This document shows, one piece after another, positions 41,114-54,740 of a stretch of DNA of 64,000 bases. The DNA comes from Bugula neritina (lineage: Eukaryota; Bryozoa; Gymnolaemata; Cheilostomatida; Bugulidae): contig OZ037770.1 of the NCBI GenBank assembly GCA_964035545.1, positions 8,717,473 to 8,781,472 on the forward strand, read 5' to 3'. The notes below the pieces were generated by a model. It made no database searches. It saw only the letters and a program-made list of their open reading frames with translations, and was not told the origin of the DNA. Every line of letters starts with the position of its first letter. Position 1 is the stretch's first letter. A program made the position numbers and the translations under genes.

Positions 41114-44100
41114 CTATTATAGTGCAACAGACATGTTCATAACACAAACTAATTCAAACAATTGAACTGTGATTCTTATATCAAGTTCTGTACTTGCAAT
41201 TTTTGAAAATTACAGAAGTATTTGCTGTAAAGCATATGGGAATTTGGTTTGTATTAAATTTGCTTTTACATCCAGATGTATTAGTGTACACTGAATATAT
41301 ATGCAAGCAATTCTGGCAATTGATCATTGCATAATAATTCTAGGTTGCAAGAGTCTATAAAAACACGTACATGACATGAGTCCAATTCACTCTCTACTCC
41401 ATATAACTTACTAACAAATCATAGTTATATTAGGATAATTTTTGCTACTTTAGTACAATTAGTGTCTGCATTAGAGAATCTCAGGTACATTCGAAAAAGC
41501 ACTACATTATCCCAAAGGCTCCGCCCACCTATTACTTGTTAGTCACAATTTACTTTGAGAGGTAATTTCATAGATACAGAACATTTCTAAAAAAATTTTT
41601 TAAATATATTAAATCTAAATTACTCAAGTAATTGCATATTTAAAATTTCATAATGCATCCTTGAAAGTTGGCCAATCCCCATATATTTACCCCCTTTAAA
41701 GCGAGAACCTCCAGATACAAAGTTACTAGCAGATTTGCAATCTTTAGAATGTTGAATTTGCAGTGATATGTAGCATATAGCAACGAAGGTTAGTATTGAT
41801 GTGCTCCCCCCCCCCCCTTGTATGTTGGCAACCAGACTATATACCAAATACATTCCCACGGATTACTAGCATAGTTATAATAACTGTGACCTATAGCTTA
41901 GCAGTTGTTTGTTGTTATATGCACTATAATAATATTTGTCATTTTTATGTAGCTTCGTTAGAGGATTATAGTATATACTACAAAATGGTAGTTATATTAC
42001 AAATTGTCTATAAATATATTACAAATAATAGAGATAGATTACACAGACTATAAAAAGAACTAAAAATATCGTAAAAAAATTTGTAAATATTTTACAATGA
42101 TTGTAACTACATTACAAAGACCATAGCTTATATACCTACTATACAAAGGATATATAAATGTATGCTACATGCAATGACTATCAATATGGCATTGTTTCTG
42201 TTCATGTGTATACTAATGTGCTTTTTTATGAGGTTTTGTTAAAAATACATTAGTACTAATCTAAAGTAAACTTTATTTAACTTAGACTATATTCACAAGT
42301 AGTTTAAAAAGCAGTAAGCAAATGTGGATTATGTAATATACCGTTGTTTAACAAACATGTAATATGGCAAATAACAGAAATAGTGCTAAACAAAGAGACA
42401 TTAGCTATCTGACAGAGCAGCTAAAAAAATTGTTAAAAATGTAGAGATGATTCACAAAAAATGAATTATCGTAGCTATATAGTGTTTATAATAAAAAAGA
42501 GAATTCAGATTATGAAATTCAAAATAATATACCAATATGATGCCACATGAAAGAAAATTACTTGAAGAGATTCTAAAGCAGTTTTTTTAGCCTACAAAGT
42601 AAGAGCAAGAAAAACAATTTTAGTTTTGTAATGCTAAAATATTGAAAAAAGGTGCCAGTTTAAGGTTTTTATAGACTGTTACTAGTTTACAACATATACA
42701 ACTGTTTTATTCGACTAGATCTACAATGCGGCAACTACTCACAGAAAACTGAGTGTACAGAAGGAACTTTCAAATATTTGGCTACAGAATTAATCGGGAT
42801 ACACAGCTTTCGCCCTTAAAATGTTACTCAGCGCTGTAAAAAAAACTCATAAAATATATGATGTTGATATTTTCTTATCAGCCATTTTTACAAATGTCTG
42901 AGCTTCCTGTATGGCATTGTAGTATGTTAGAACCTTAAGCACTGGTTGGTTAAAAAACGTTGTGGCAGACTCCCATTAGACAAACAGACTTTTGTGTTAA
43001 TTCATTGGATATAATTGATCAATGAAATGTCATAGATCATACTTAATAGCGAACTTTGAAAACTTCAGCTCGGACACATTAAAACGGCTGGTATTTTATA
43101 TTACGACTTATGATATGGCAAGTGTGAATGAGGGGTTATTTAAAAACGTATGCCATAAATGTGATGCTTATAAAAATTAGGAAAAAATAAAAGTGCTTTG
43201 GCAAACTGCCAACTATATTATCCTTCTCATTTGTTTAGGGATAATTCTTTCTTCTTTTCAATTATTCAAGCTACCTTTTATTATTTATTTTATGTGTGTT
43301 CCACTGCACCTATAATAGGTGCGCTGCTTCAGCATAGTAAGAGTTGTCTTCTCTAGAGTCAAGCTGCAAAGGAAAGATAACTACATTTGTATGTAAGGGA
43401 ACAACAAGCCTATTTTAAAGGTCCTCTAAATAAAACTCATGTTTTAACTAAAGGATATAAGCAGCTTATTTTAAACTCTTCTTTATGACATAACAGAGCT
43501 TCATGCTGTTAGATCAGCTGCTATAATAGCAAAACTTTAATAACGAATGACTGCTGCTTTCAAATATAATAATTCATGAATAAAGTAGTTGTAGGCTATA
43601 TCGTTATCTACTATAATTTCACACTAAAGATTAAAATACTTCTATTTTCTCATATATCATATTTTGTATAATAATTGGGCTTTTTAAAAGTTTTCTACAG
43701 CAAAAAGGTAGATGTTACCATACAAGTTCTGTTGACCTCACCTATTGCATATTAAAAATAGGTCATTAAGCACAGAACCAAATTATTATTTATTTTTTCA
43801 ATTATTTTCTATTTTTGTAGACATCTTATAATCTCAACGTTGTTCTCATGAGTGAAATTAATGCAATCAACCTAGTATAAACCTCTCATACATTACTGAC
43901 TTTTCATGCAGTCGCACGGATTTGTTCAATTTATACTCAGCCTATAAAAACCATGCATACTGAAGTAACTCATCCTTGCTTTTTCATTAATAGTCTTCAT
44001 AGTATAAAAATTGCATTACACAGCAATTCGACCCTTCATTTTGTGAATTAATGTAAATAAGATAACAGGAAATATCAGCATTCAAGAGGGCTAATCAAAA

Positions 44101-46650
44101 GAAAGGAATGTAATTTATACACCTTACTGATTCATTGAGCTTGAATAGAAGGCACTAGATATGCACAATACAGCAAGGGCGTGACTGCAGTGACTGCTAT
44201 TAATCTTTACAATTCCAGTTGAAAGGATCTATGGAGCAGCTAATATAAACTGCGTCATGTGCTACAATCAGATACCCTCACCGTGACCTGAAACAGAGAA
44301 AGGTGTTTATAAGACAGTTGTCAAGCCATCAAATACATAACCAATTGATTGGTGCGCTGTTTGATTTTCCAAATATATTGGTTTTGAATGAGTGTTCAAC
44401 AACACATTCTTGCTAGTAACTATTGGTGCATAAGAGACTTTAATACATATGCTAATACATGTACACATGTATGCAGAGATAATAAAATGAACTTTTAACC
44501 CAATTGACTGCTGAATTAGTGTTTAGTGTTGGGGCCGGAAGAATTAAATTTGTCTTTAACTTGACAGAAGTTTTAATTTTTAGATTAATTATCATATGCA
44601 ATGAAACATTTCAAAACAATGTATTCAACTTTTACAATCTAGTATAATTTTGCATAATAAAAAAGGTATTGACACGGCTTAAAATATTTGTAGAAAAAGC
44701 TTTGCTTATTTATCATGACCACTAATTAGTTGTTTTATGAAGAGGACCTCCCACTATAATAATTAATTGAAACTTTACTTCTCATTCTAGAAGAAATAGA
44801 GCACTTTAAAATGTCATGTATGTATTCATGTGTGCGTGTTTTTGAGTGAACAAATTTAATATATTATTAGAGCATCTGACCACTTATATAGCTTTCTATT
44901 TACATATCAGTTAGTGTTCTTCGATTTTATGCCTATTTTTTCGATTGGTATTAACTTCAACTACGTGAAAAGAGCTCCACCTACTGTAGATATGTTTATA
45001 ATTTTATAAGACCTGGTATTATTTAAAGTTTCACTCTCAGTGGTGTGAGTTGTTGCAATTATTACTATATTATTTATGAAAACTTAAAAACTTTGTTTGT
45101 GAAATTGTGGTTATAATGGGTAATGAATTTGTGGGTATTAGAAACATGCTTTTATTTTTCAAAAGATATATAGCGCATTCTATCAACACTGATGAGCGTT
45201 GTCAGCCTGCACTAGTTTGCAACTGCTTCTCTGGAAGTTTTCTCTTCAAGCAGCTTAAAAAGTGTCATAGTTCAACTTTTAGCATTTACACACTTGAGAG
45301 GTTTTAACACCTAAAATAGTATTATGGGACATTAGGAGTCAATGCCTCTATTTGAGTCTTCCACATGGTTGACTCAAGTTTGTTTACATAGTATGAAAAT
45401 CAAATAAATTAAATTAAAACAGTGTTTCTTACTATATAGCACTATAATTTGCAAATATATTGATAGATTGCAATAACAACTATTGTTATCGATTTAAACG
45501 TTTGGTATTATAATATCATATGACCAGCAATTGACCCTTACTTAATATGAATTGTAGCTATAGTGGCAATGAATGCATGCTCACTAAACAATCTTTGATA
45601 CAATTAGTAATGCGAGGCATTTGCTATCATTATTTACGATATGTATACATCATCTATATATGTTCATATTGATAAAAAATATTATTCAACAAGCATAAAT
45701 TTTAACTGCAATCACATTGAACTAGAAATAAGTTTATTTGACTAAACACTTATAATTTATAGTAACTATACATAAATATTCTAGTAGAAATAAGTGAATG
45801 AATATTTAATAAAATAATGTATATAAAGTATATCAAACATAAAAATATCTAGCCAAGGAATATTTTGCTAAGCTCTACAAAATTCGATTAAGGGTTTAGG
45901 GCAACTTTGCATCAAGTTTTAGGAGTTTTGCAATTTACTAATGTGGAGGATTTATTATATTATAGAGTATAAAACAATTTTCCATGCATGCTTATATAAC
46001 CACTTATAACTAGCATAAAATTTATTAATGATTATTTAAAATTATTATAGCTAATCATTAACATTGGTTGGTTGCTTTAATGATTAATTTTCACTATGTT
46101 AAAATGCTAGTCATAAATATGGTTTTAATAAATAAGTTATATCATTTTTTCTAGTACATGTAGCATAGTTAAGAAATTTAAATTTGTGATGTAGCTATAA
46201 CTAGATTTGTGTAAGCTTATTGTTAAATAATTCATACCTTTAATACGTCAACATATTTTAACTATAGAAACTTAGGAGCCTATATGCATTAGTCATCAAC
46301 TTTCATTGGCTGAAAATAAGTTTCTATTTTTAGCTGACCAGTAGAAATCAGCTATGCTGCTATAGTTCAATGAGTCCAAGTGCACAATTATGCTGTGTAA
46401 TAATGAAGCTGCCCACGCAGTACAACGATAGGTTAATGGCAGTTGTTTATGAATGAAAAGAGCACCTTCAGTGCGTTGTCAACAGTAGTGTCCAACCGTA
46501 GTGACACCTGTAGCAATATAGTATTATTCAGTTACTTAGCACAACTTGTAGAAGTCACTTGCTAATCTATACAGGGAAAGTCTCTTACAAGTAAACTCAA
46601 AAGGTTTAATAAGTTTAACCGAAAAAAAGAAAGATCCCAGGTACTATAAG
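41114..46650. other. AT-rich intergenic DNA, no gene recognised
   Basis: All frames are short and no domain, exon-like block or TIR was seen in 5.5 kb. A run of twelve C lies at 41806-41817. The promoter of the EGF gene should be near the right end, but no TATA or initiator is convincing. Confidence 0.6.
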
Positions 46651-47451
46651 ATGTACCTGTTTCATACTACTGTACTATTGCTAGCTATAGCAAATAGGAT
46701 ATCTGCTCTACAAACCTACATGGTTATAACTCGAGTAAAGACTCAGAAGATAGACCCAGCTTCCTGTTTACCGGAATATTCCAACAGCTCCTCAGACAAG
46801 TTTACTAACTTTAACAGAGACATTTGTGACTCTCTCTCACACTCAATTTCCAGTTCACCGTCTGTAGTATCAATATCAGGCTGTCTAGTAGAAAGTGTTT
46901 TGTGCCAGGACAATCTGCCTTTAGTCTCTACTAGGATAGATATAACAGGAAGTGAGCTAACAGCTAATGAATTGCATCATTCCTTCGATCTACACACACT
47001 AATCAAAGAAACAGCAATCACTATAGACTATCTTCAAGTGAAAGACTTTAATGAGTGTAAAAGTGGTACCCACAACTGTGACATTTCGGCAGCATGCAGA
47101 AATACAGCTGGCAGCTATACTTGCACCTGTAAGCAAGGTTATACAGACAAGTCTAGTGAACACTACCTGGATGCAGGTAGAGTTTGTAATATTAACTGCG
47201 GAGCTACTTCCTGTGCCAATAATGGAGTCTGTTTATTAGCGGAGGACCAGCATGTTTGCAAATGTTTAGATAATTATGAAGGACCGACGTGTGAAGTAAT
47301 GAAAGGGGGTGAAGAGTGGATTTGGATCCTTAGCATTACTCTAGCTGTGGCTACCTTCGTCTTCTTATCTTTAGGAGTGCTGGCTGTTGTGTTTATTCGA
47401 AACAGAAGAGCTAGGAGGAAGAAACTGGACCAGATGCTTTTGTATAATTAG
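46651..47451 (+). CDS. Single-pass membrane protein with two EGF domains
   Basis: One uninterrupted frame of 266 codons. Residues 1-19 are a signal peptide (FHTTVLLLAIA). Residues 20-130 are an unassigned extracellular region with few Cys. Residues 131-178 form a calcium-binding type EGF (DFNEC...CRNTAGSYTC.C), and residues 181-215 a second EGF (CANNGVC...CKCLDNYEGPTC). Residues 222-248 are a transmembrane helix (WIWILSITLAVATFVFLS), followed by a short basic tail (RNRRARRKK). A type I cell-surface protein, perhaps adhesive or a ligand; no named family is recognised. The region before the EGFs could be SEA-like by position, but I see no clear motif. The absence of introns is notable beside the other genes here. 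Confidence 0.85.
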   Translation: MYLFHTTVLLLAIANRISALQTYMVITRVKTQKIDPASCLPEYSNSSSDKFTNFNRDICDSLSHSISSSPSVVSISGCLVESVLCQDNLPLVSTRIDITGSELTANELHHSFDLHTLIKETAITIDYLQVKDFNECKSGTHNCDISAACRNTAGSYTCTCKQGYTDKSSEHYLDAGRVCNINCGATSCANNGVCLLAEDQHVCKCLDNYEGPTCEVMKGGEEWIWILSITLAVATFVFLSLGVLAVVFIRNRRARRKKLDQMLLYN

Positions 47452-48794
47452 ACTCAATGATATTACTTGCCTTTTGGAATTTATTTATTTATTTCAATAC
47501 TCAACTGGGTGATCTGCCAGGTTTAAGATAGCAGACATAATTGTAATTTAAGTGCAATAGTGTCATGCTATTAGCTGAAGTTTTAGTATTGCATGCAGCA
47601 ATTACGTTTTATTTATTCTTATTTATAATAGCACCTCTAGTATTGCAAAGAATAGTATTTAATTATTTGTTATAATTTGGTGCTTGACTTTTTAGCTTTT
47701 ATTAGAATCAGACCATACATGATAAGTTATACTTTTAATCTAACTGAAGACAAAATATTTTTATAAAATATAACATTAACCAAATTCACTTCAATATATT
47801 GTTTTTTGTTTATTCATTCACAAGTAAAATCATCATACCTTATAAATTAGGTGACCTTACTATCTATGCTTCATATAAACTGTAAATTATTAAAACAGTT
47901 GTAAAGTTATATTTTCATACTAATTTATTTGCATGATTTGTCAGGTCTAAATTAAAAAACCGCATTTCAGTTTTGATTGGAAGTGAGTACTATAGCATAA
48001 ATACAGAATTTTATTGAGAAATGAAAAAGGTACTGTCAACAGACATTATAATAATGTATAATTTAATTGCTTGCAAGAATAAAATGGCTTGCATTTATTA
48101 AACTTCAGGTTTTGATACTATAGATATTTGTGACAGACTTTAAAGTGAAAGCTGCATGGTTCATAAATCGTGTGCCAGTATTTGCTTCTATAGCAGACAG
48201 TAAAAGCTGACGCCATTAATAGCTCCACTGGTTGTAGAACTAACGAGGTAGCACAATTCATTAGTCAATACTTCAACTACAAGACCAAAGTTGCTCCTTC
48301 CATGCAGTATTACCTTTAGTTGTCTCCCAACTAGATTCATTTCTATAACAGAATTCATGGAAAGCAAAAATCTACTATTTAAGATCTATGTTATGCAAAA
48401 TAACATAATAAATATATAAAGCTATATTCCATATAGTTTTAAACATCATTAAAGCATGGAATATGAGTGGGTTTTTTAGGCTTTGAAATAGCAGCTGCTA
48501 TGCAATATGTGTCTTTCATAATATAATAAACAGTTTAATGAGCTATAAAATGCTATGAGGGCAGTTTTCCGTTCATCAAACTTTCACGTATGAAGACCTT
48601 ACTTATTGTCATATCACTTACTGTACAATGATGGAGAAGAATGCCATCTCCTTCTAATTCAAAGCAACGCATGAAGATTTTAAACTCTTAAAGTATCGAT
48701 CAAGTTTTCATAAGAGAGGCAACTCATTAAAATATTTAATATATTTAATAAAAAACATAAAAAAGCAATAAAAACTACTCACTCAAGTTTATAG
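47452..48794. other. Intergenic, nothing recognised
   Basis: AT-rich. Includes the EGF gene 3' UTR; no canonical AATAAA close to the stop. Confidence 0.5.
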
Positions 48795-48992
48795 TCACCA
48801 TCCCTGTGAGAACCCCTGATGGAAGGGGTTTTTGTTAAATTGAGCTAAAGACTTATTCATAAGGGGCATGCAGAAGCAATTATGACTAGATGCTCTTCCT
48901 AACATCACCATAATGACCTTTGTCAGGGTTCGAATCCATGACCTCGTGTTTACTAAGCAAGCACTCTAACCTGTAGACCATGGCTGAAATAA
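48795..48992 (-). repeat. tRNA-derived SINE (tailed family), copy 1
   Basis: On the - strand the head has CATGGTCTACAGGTTAGAG (A box) and ATGGATTCGAACCC (good B box), followed by a body with GGAAGAGCA and AAGTCTTTAGCT and a hairpin-like AACCCCT..AGGGGTT end. A second copy with the same body lies at 55440-55615. Confidence 0.75.
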
Positions 48993-50121
48993 TTACTACT
49001 GACTAAAGGTTATTCGCTGTGCTGAGAATAAAATTTGCTATAGAATAAATTCTTAATGCTGAAAAGCTTTGACGTTTTGACACAAGCATTTCTAGGCTCA
49101 TGTATACTTCATAGCTTATAAAAATCTGAGTGATCAATATAATTATTGTAGTTTATGACACACTCAAGTGTCTGTTAAATGACTTGTATAACTGATAATG
49201 TGCTATAAAATCACTATATAGTAGATAAGCTCCAAAAAGTGCAGCTATATATACTTCACCTACTTTTTGTCAGAGCTTCACACTTAACTGGCAACAGAAT
49301 ATTTCAGAAAAAAAATCTCAGTTGTATACAAGAATGTTTTACATTGAGTATGACAACTGTGAAGAAATTTTTTATCAATAATAATAAGTCATAAATCAAT
49401 CTGTAGTAGTCTTGTGGGTAGAATGCAATACAGGTTGAGCGCATAACTCCGTAATAGTGCAATAAAAAGATGGGCTTTCCAAGCAATAATAGAATCTTCA
49501 TTAGTATCCAAATAGCTACGCGTGTAAGTCTTGATCCAGCGAGTTCCAGCGGTAAACTGATTCTACTCTGCTAGCTCGCATCCTAATATACTGGGAAAAA
49601 GTCCCTTCGAGAAACTTCTTCCAACTGTGTCCAAAAGTCGGTATCTCTGAAAATGTCGGAGTTTTTGACACGTCCGATTGCATTTGATTGAGTCCGATCA
49701 GATCTTCTGAACAGATGCTACTGGAGTCAATTCGAAAGTCAGACACTTCCAATTTTCGGATTGTCGGGCACAATCAGCTTACATAGTGAAAACCATTACC
49801 AAAACGAAACTATTCACTATGCTAAAAGCTTAACGATAATTACAATATTTAAGGCATTCAGAAAGTTACGCCGGGAGCTTAGCTATAATTGTTGCATCGG
49901 GATTTCTAAGTTTGTGTAGTTGTCTTCTCTTGTTGTTGCGTGTTTGTGTGAAAGGTGCACAACTCTGAGATCAACCTATATAATATTATATATAGCGTGG
50001 GTATAGCTTGTGCGAGTGTTGTAGCTATAAAAGTAATAAAACATAGAGTATATGGGAGAATTGAGGGACTGAAGAGTGACTGAGGATTGTGAACAACTAG
50101 CTGTACAAACACAATAGAATG
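48993..50121. other. Intergenic, nothing recognised
   Basis: AT-rich with short frames only. ATAATATTATATATA-type sequence near 49980. Confidence 0.5.
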
Positions 50122-50456
50122 TGTTAGGGTATATTAGTGAGTGCTAGCCCAGGATCAAAAACTGAAGAGCACCACCAGACAACTAGACCCTAACCCGGAG
50201 TACCAACCCTATCCCCTACAGACGGACAGGAGCTGGGGTTATCTTGTACGTCAAGCTACCCATATCGATATTCGATCGCGAGCTAACCCAAAGCCCACAG
50301 CACATAATAATATATATTATATATTATTATTCGATGAGTTTGCAATAACTATAAATCATGAAAACCTACTATAACATAATTACAGCATTCAGAAAAAAAC
50401 CCCATAAGTAATTACAATAACGAAGCACTTTATAGTTACTAGAACTTTCTAGAACA
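50122..50456 (+). repeat. Possible LTR with adjacent primer-site-like sequence
   Basis: Begins TGTTAGGG, ends CTAGAACA (TGTT...AACA), and is followed after TAG by TGGTGACAGC, which resembles a primer binding site start. No second LTR or internal domains were found, so this is weak. Confidence 0.25.
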
Positions 50457-51921
50457 TAGTGGTGACAGCTCTCAAGATCCATTACACTATAATTGCAATC
50501 ATTGTGAAACTTTAAAAATGATATAGCATTTGATATGTTTGGTTGTTGGTTGATATATCTTAAAAAGAGAACAAACTCTTATTACACACAACTGCACAAT
50601 AATATTGTTATAATCATATTATTGAAACATGTAATTATTGTCCAATAAATTTCCATTTCAAGGCCATACCTGCATGCCGATAGCACCAAATATTCATGAG
50701 AAGACAACTTCAATGAGAACTTATGATGATAGTTTATTACTATGACTTTTTTAATACTTTTATGAGACAGGATACAAATTTTTCCATTTTACAGGAAGTT
50801 TCTCAGAAAATACAGATCTATATTTTTGAAATACTATAAATTAAATATTGTATGATACCATATCAATATACATATGCATGTATTCAGGGATGTAGTGGCA
50901 AAAATATTCTAGGCCATACTCTCAGGCCGGGGGTCTGGGGCAGCGCCCCGGCCGCCGAAGCCCTCAGAGTGCTTCTGATGCAAATTTATGCAATTTAAAG
51001 CCATTGTGAATTATAATTCTTCGCTGAAAAAAATCTGTGTTGAAATGCGCACTTCGCTATTATTTTCATGCATACCATACCAGCTACATGACGCCTGGGT
51101 ATTGCTGCAAACTATATAAATATTCAGTCTTGTCCCATACTTGTTGAATGTAATGTAATGTAATGTAGTCTTACTCCACTGGAGTTAGGTTTGTTCTAAC
51201 ACTAAGTCCAACCTGTACAGAAAAATTGCTGAATATCTCAAAAAGATGGAAGGATAGAGGCAGCTAGGTAACAAGTGCTCTCCAAATGCAACCTGATTAC
51301 TTTAAACAACTAATACACTGCCAGGCACAGAAAAAGAATAATAGATCAGAACAGAGGAAGATTGCTAATCAGAAAATGTGTGTTGGTTATTTATAAAGAG
51401 CAATTTGAATTGATAACTCATTGGCAAGCAGAAATTGGTTGAAAACCTATTTGGAGTTTATTAGAGTACTAGTCTAATCCATAAGGTGATACCGCCACAC
51501 CTCCTTACACACAATAAAGCACACCCAAGAAGAGTATGTTAACTTGGTTTTAAAATAAAACCCCTGAGCTTCCGCTAGATGCATCAAGGAAATATACCCC
51601 AAAAGAACAAATTCGACAGGTTTAATATGTGTCAACCTAGAAGATGATTAAATGTAAAGCCAGACGTTAGTACAATCAAACATAAAAGGTTACTTATGGT
51701 GGTGTACAGTTTGCAAAACCTTATTGCATTAATAATTAACATGCAATAACGCTAGGTTTTTGACCAAAATGTGGATATGGTACCTGTAGACCTCAGTGAT
51801 AAATTTTCATTAGCCTCTCCTACACACCTGGTACTGTTTCTTGAAGACATTTTGATTTTATTTCTGGATTTCATGTTGGTTTTTTCCAAATTCCATTGCT
51901 TATTGACAAAATGCAAGTCTA
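50457..51921. other. Intergenic with a GC-rich hairpin and a pentamer tail
   Basis: 50927-50985 is a GC island (GGGGCAGCGCCCC hairpin) in AT-rich DNA. 51150-51170 is (TGTAA)n, of the kind seen at LINE 3' ends. No coding frame recognised. Confidence 0.5.
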
Positions 51922-52558
51922 CACAAGACAGATAAGGGCAACCTTCTAGCTGTCACTGCCTTGCTGAGGCCACATTATTGGTATATTATAAAAATTCAGT
52001 CCTGCAAAATAAAACCTCACTTAATTGTGCCAGAATTAAAATTTAAAAACCATGTTTTAGATCTTCCTGTTCCTCAGAGCATCTGCTTTGTTGAGTTTTC
52101 AATATTTTTTTGCAAAGTTAGACAAAAATCTACCCATTTTTGGCCAATTTTACCTGAAAAGTTTATTTTTCAATCCCTGCCAAATATCTCAGCAGGAAAG
52201 CATGGTATTCGAATAGAACAAACACTGTCGGAAACCTGAGAAATTTATGCATGGCAAATTTTTTATCTTTTCAATAGCTTTCATAGATATTTTACAAGTT
52301 AGTGATTTATACACTGAAAATGAAATATTGTTTCCTTAGTAATCACCAATGCACAGCACTTCGCGCTTCAATGAACACGTAGAGATGAGAAGATGGAATG
52401 TTGATAACTGCATAATATTATTCATAGTGTAATCTCAGGCTAAACAATCACAAGTAGGCAACACGCATGCCACCCACATAGCAATAACATAACAGGAACT
52501 TATATTAGATTGTTCGCGAAATTGATATTCTCAGTGAGGATGCCCAAACTATCCTGCA
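51922..52558. mobile_element. TIR element, family 1, copy 2 (inverted, diverged)
   Basis: Reverse-orientation relative of 2124-2878. The left end CACAAGACAGATAAGGGCAACC matches the right end of copy 1, and the right end GATGCCCAAACTATCCTGCA matches its left end. Internal motifs agree, including the segments around 52380 and 52450. Confidence 0.8.
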
Positions 52559-52580
52559 CTAATCATCTTTCAAAAATATG

Positions 52581-52639
52581 CCCATACGGGCATATGGCCT
52601 AGAACAGTCTATTTTCTTCTAGGCCATATGGCGTATGGG
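52581..52639. repeat. Perfect-stem hairpin
   Basis: Arms of about 23 bases (CCATACGGGCATATGGCC / TAGGCCATATGGCGTATGG) with a 12-base loop, between two TIR elements. Confidence 0.8.
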
Positions 52640-52676
52640 ACCGTATGGGTACCACTACGTCGCCGCATGTATTAAG

Positions 52677-53021
52677 CCTAGGACCACACTGTGCGTATTT
52701 TCGCATGCGAAAATGGAAACCACAAGAAGCAAAGGTGTCCACTGTAGCGTCAGTGATGCGTGATAAAACAAAGCTTTCATTTTTAAATCGCACTCGCTTT
52801 CAATAAAAACGCAATTCACTGGAATGTAGCACTAAAATAAGGAAATTGGGCTCGCTAAATAACTACCAGCCAATTAGGTGACGACGACAGAGACGATTCG
52901 CACTTGCGTTGAAAATGCTGAGCGGCAAGTGCGAATGTTTTCTCAACGCGCACAGTGGACACCTTTGCTACTTGTGATTTCAATTTTCGCATGCGAAAAA
53001 AACGCACCGTGTGGCCCTAGG
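52677..53021. mobile_element. 345-bp MITE with 70-bp inverted repeats, family 2
   Basis: Left arm CCTAGGACCACACTGTGCG, right arm its near reverse complement. Both arms contain the palindrome TTTTCGCATGCGAAAA and the shared AGCAAAGGTGTCCACTGT. No coding capacity. Target duplication not resolved. Confidence 0.85.
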
Positions 53022-53994
53022 CTAACTGCAGTGCATGATTTATTAAGATATACATACACTATATAGTATATTTTATGATATATATATAAGTAAGGAATTA
53101 TCTCTACATCGATCTTTATATAATTTATTTAACTTTACGTTATGTTTGACAAATTATTTCCTTGATCACTCGATAAGTTTTATTGTATGTTTGAATATAG
53201 CATATAATAGTGCTTGGGTATTCTATAACATGTATATAAGCAAGTTGCATATAACAATTATTGACTAAATATTATAGATTACAATGAAATGTATAATATT
53301 TTTATATAAGCAAATTTTATGCACATTTCTGAACTAATAATGTAATTATGTCATGTGCCTATACAGCTGCTATAACATCAGTAAACAATTTATCTATATA
53401 ATAGTTTACTATAAGTAAAGTATAGAAGTATAAAAAAGTATACATAAGGCATAAGTTCCACTCTGTGTTTAGCCAAGCTAGTTTTTAATTAGAAACCTGC
53501 TTTATAACCTACAATAAATTTAATTGTCACTGTGAATATATTACACGTTTGTGACTAGAATGACAGCTCAATATTGAATTATTTTATTTCAGGAAAGTAC
53601 AAGTTAAATCAGCTACAGTAGTTGTTCAAAAAAGGAGTTATCTATACTAATAGTATGCTGCTAGTTGCAAATCGGAATTTTCGTGTATTTCGAAATATGC
53701 TTTGTATATGTAGGCTATCGGAACTAAAAATACTACCCAATCGCGATTTGTGTATGAAAACTAATGTGTCTCGTGATTGGACTGTTAACAGCAAGCTAAA
53801 TCAAGAACACAGGAAGTGAAATATTTTATTTTTCTATCTCAGTTTTGCTAATACTCACTCTTATTAAAGCGAATTTACAACTATTAATAGTTCACTCACT
53901 ATCAGATTCAGTAACAAAACATACTGTATGCATTGAAACACACGAATAAGCTTATATTTTAGAGTGGTTTTTGTTATTAATGTTATTTATTGCG

Positions 53995-54740
53995 TCGCCG
54001 AGAGTGTCAATATAGTCATAGTCATAGTGATCGTCAAATTCAATCACAATGACAATGTCATACTTATACTACTTATAGTTATACTTATAGTTATAGCCAT
54101 AGTGATAGTCATACTGAATAAGTCACTAATACTGACAGTGACTTACAGTTACAGTTAGTGTTACTGTTAGTGAATTACTCATACTGATACTCGTAGTCAT
54201 GCTGATAATGAGTGAACGTGACTGTCACTGAAGTATCAGTATAGTTACTAAATTGAAATACTATATCTATTAGTATTAATAAATTATTTTAGACTATCGT
54301 TATGATCATAATGATGATGTTGTAAGTGTGTAACTTGCTATCACTATTAGTGATTCAGTCTCAATATCCGATTCAGTGTGAGTACTAGCAGTTGTAGCTA
54401 CTATCAGTAGCTACAACTGCTACAACTGTGAGTATGAATATGACATTGACTTTGACTAAATATCACTATCAGTATGCGTATGAGTATCCGTATCAGTATG
54501 ATAAATTGATAGTCTCAGTATGGATACCACTAAACTATTGTCTATGGCTATGAGTGTCACTTAATATGAGTAACTCATTATAAGTAAGACTAAGATATTC
54601 AGATTAAATATTACTATCACATTCACTGTATCAGTATGAGTATAAGTAGTAGCATTACTATAACTATAAGTTTAACTTAAACTATATATACAAGTGTAAC
54701 TATCAGTATGAGTATCAGTATGAATATAACTTGAATTTCA
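53995..54740. repeat. Degenerate hexanucleotide-like simple sequence
   Basis: Long run of variants of CAGTAT, GAGTAT, CATAGT and GTTATAG on both strands, without a fixed period. Includes a short perfect inverted repeat GTAGCTACTATCAGTAGCTAC-like at about 54395-54420. A similar block lies at about 54820-55400. Confidence 0.6.

Noticed and set aside
48880-48992. Functional tRNA gene
   Set aside because: A and B boxes are present but no intact cloverleaf, and a SINE body follows with a second genomic copy.
51961-52239. A 92-codon frame within the second family 1 TIR element
   Set aside because: No homology recognised, not kept in the related copy at 2124-2878, and inside a non-coding repeat.
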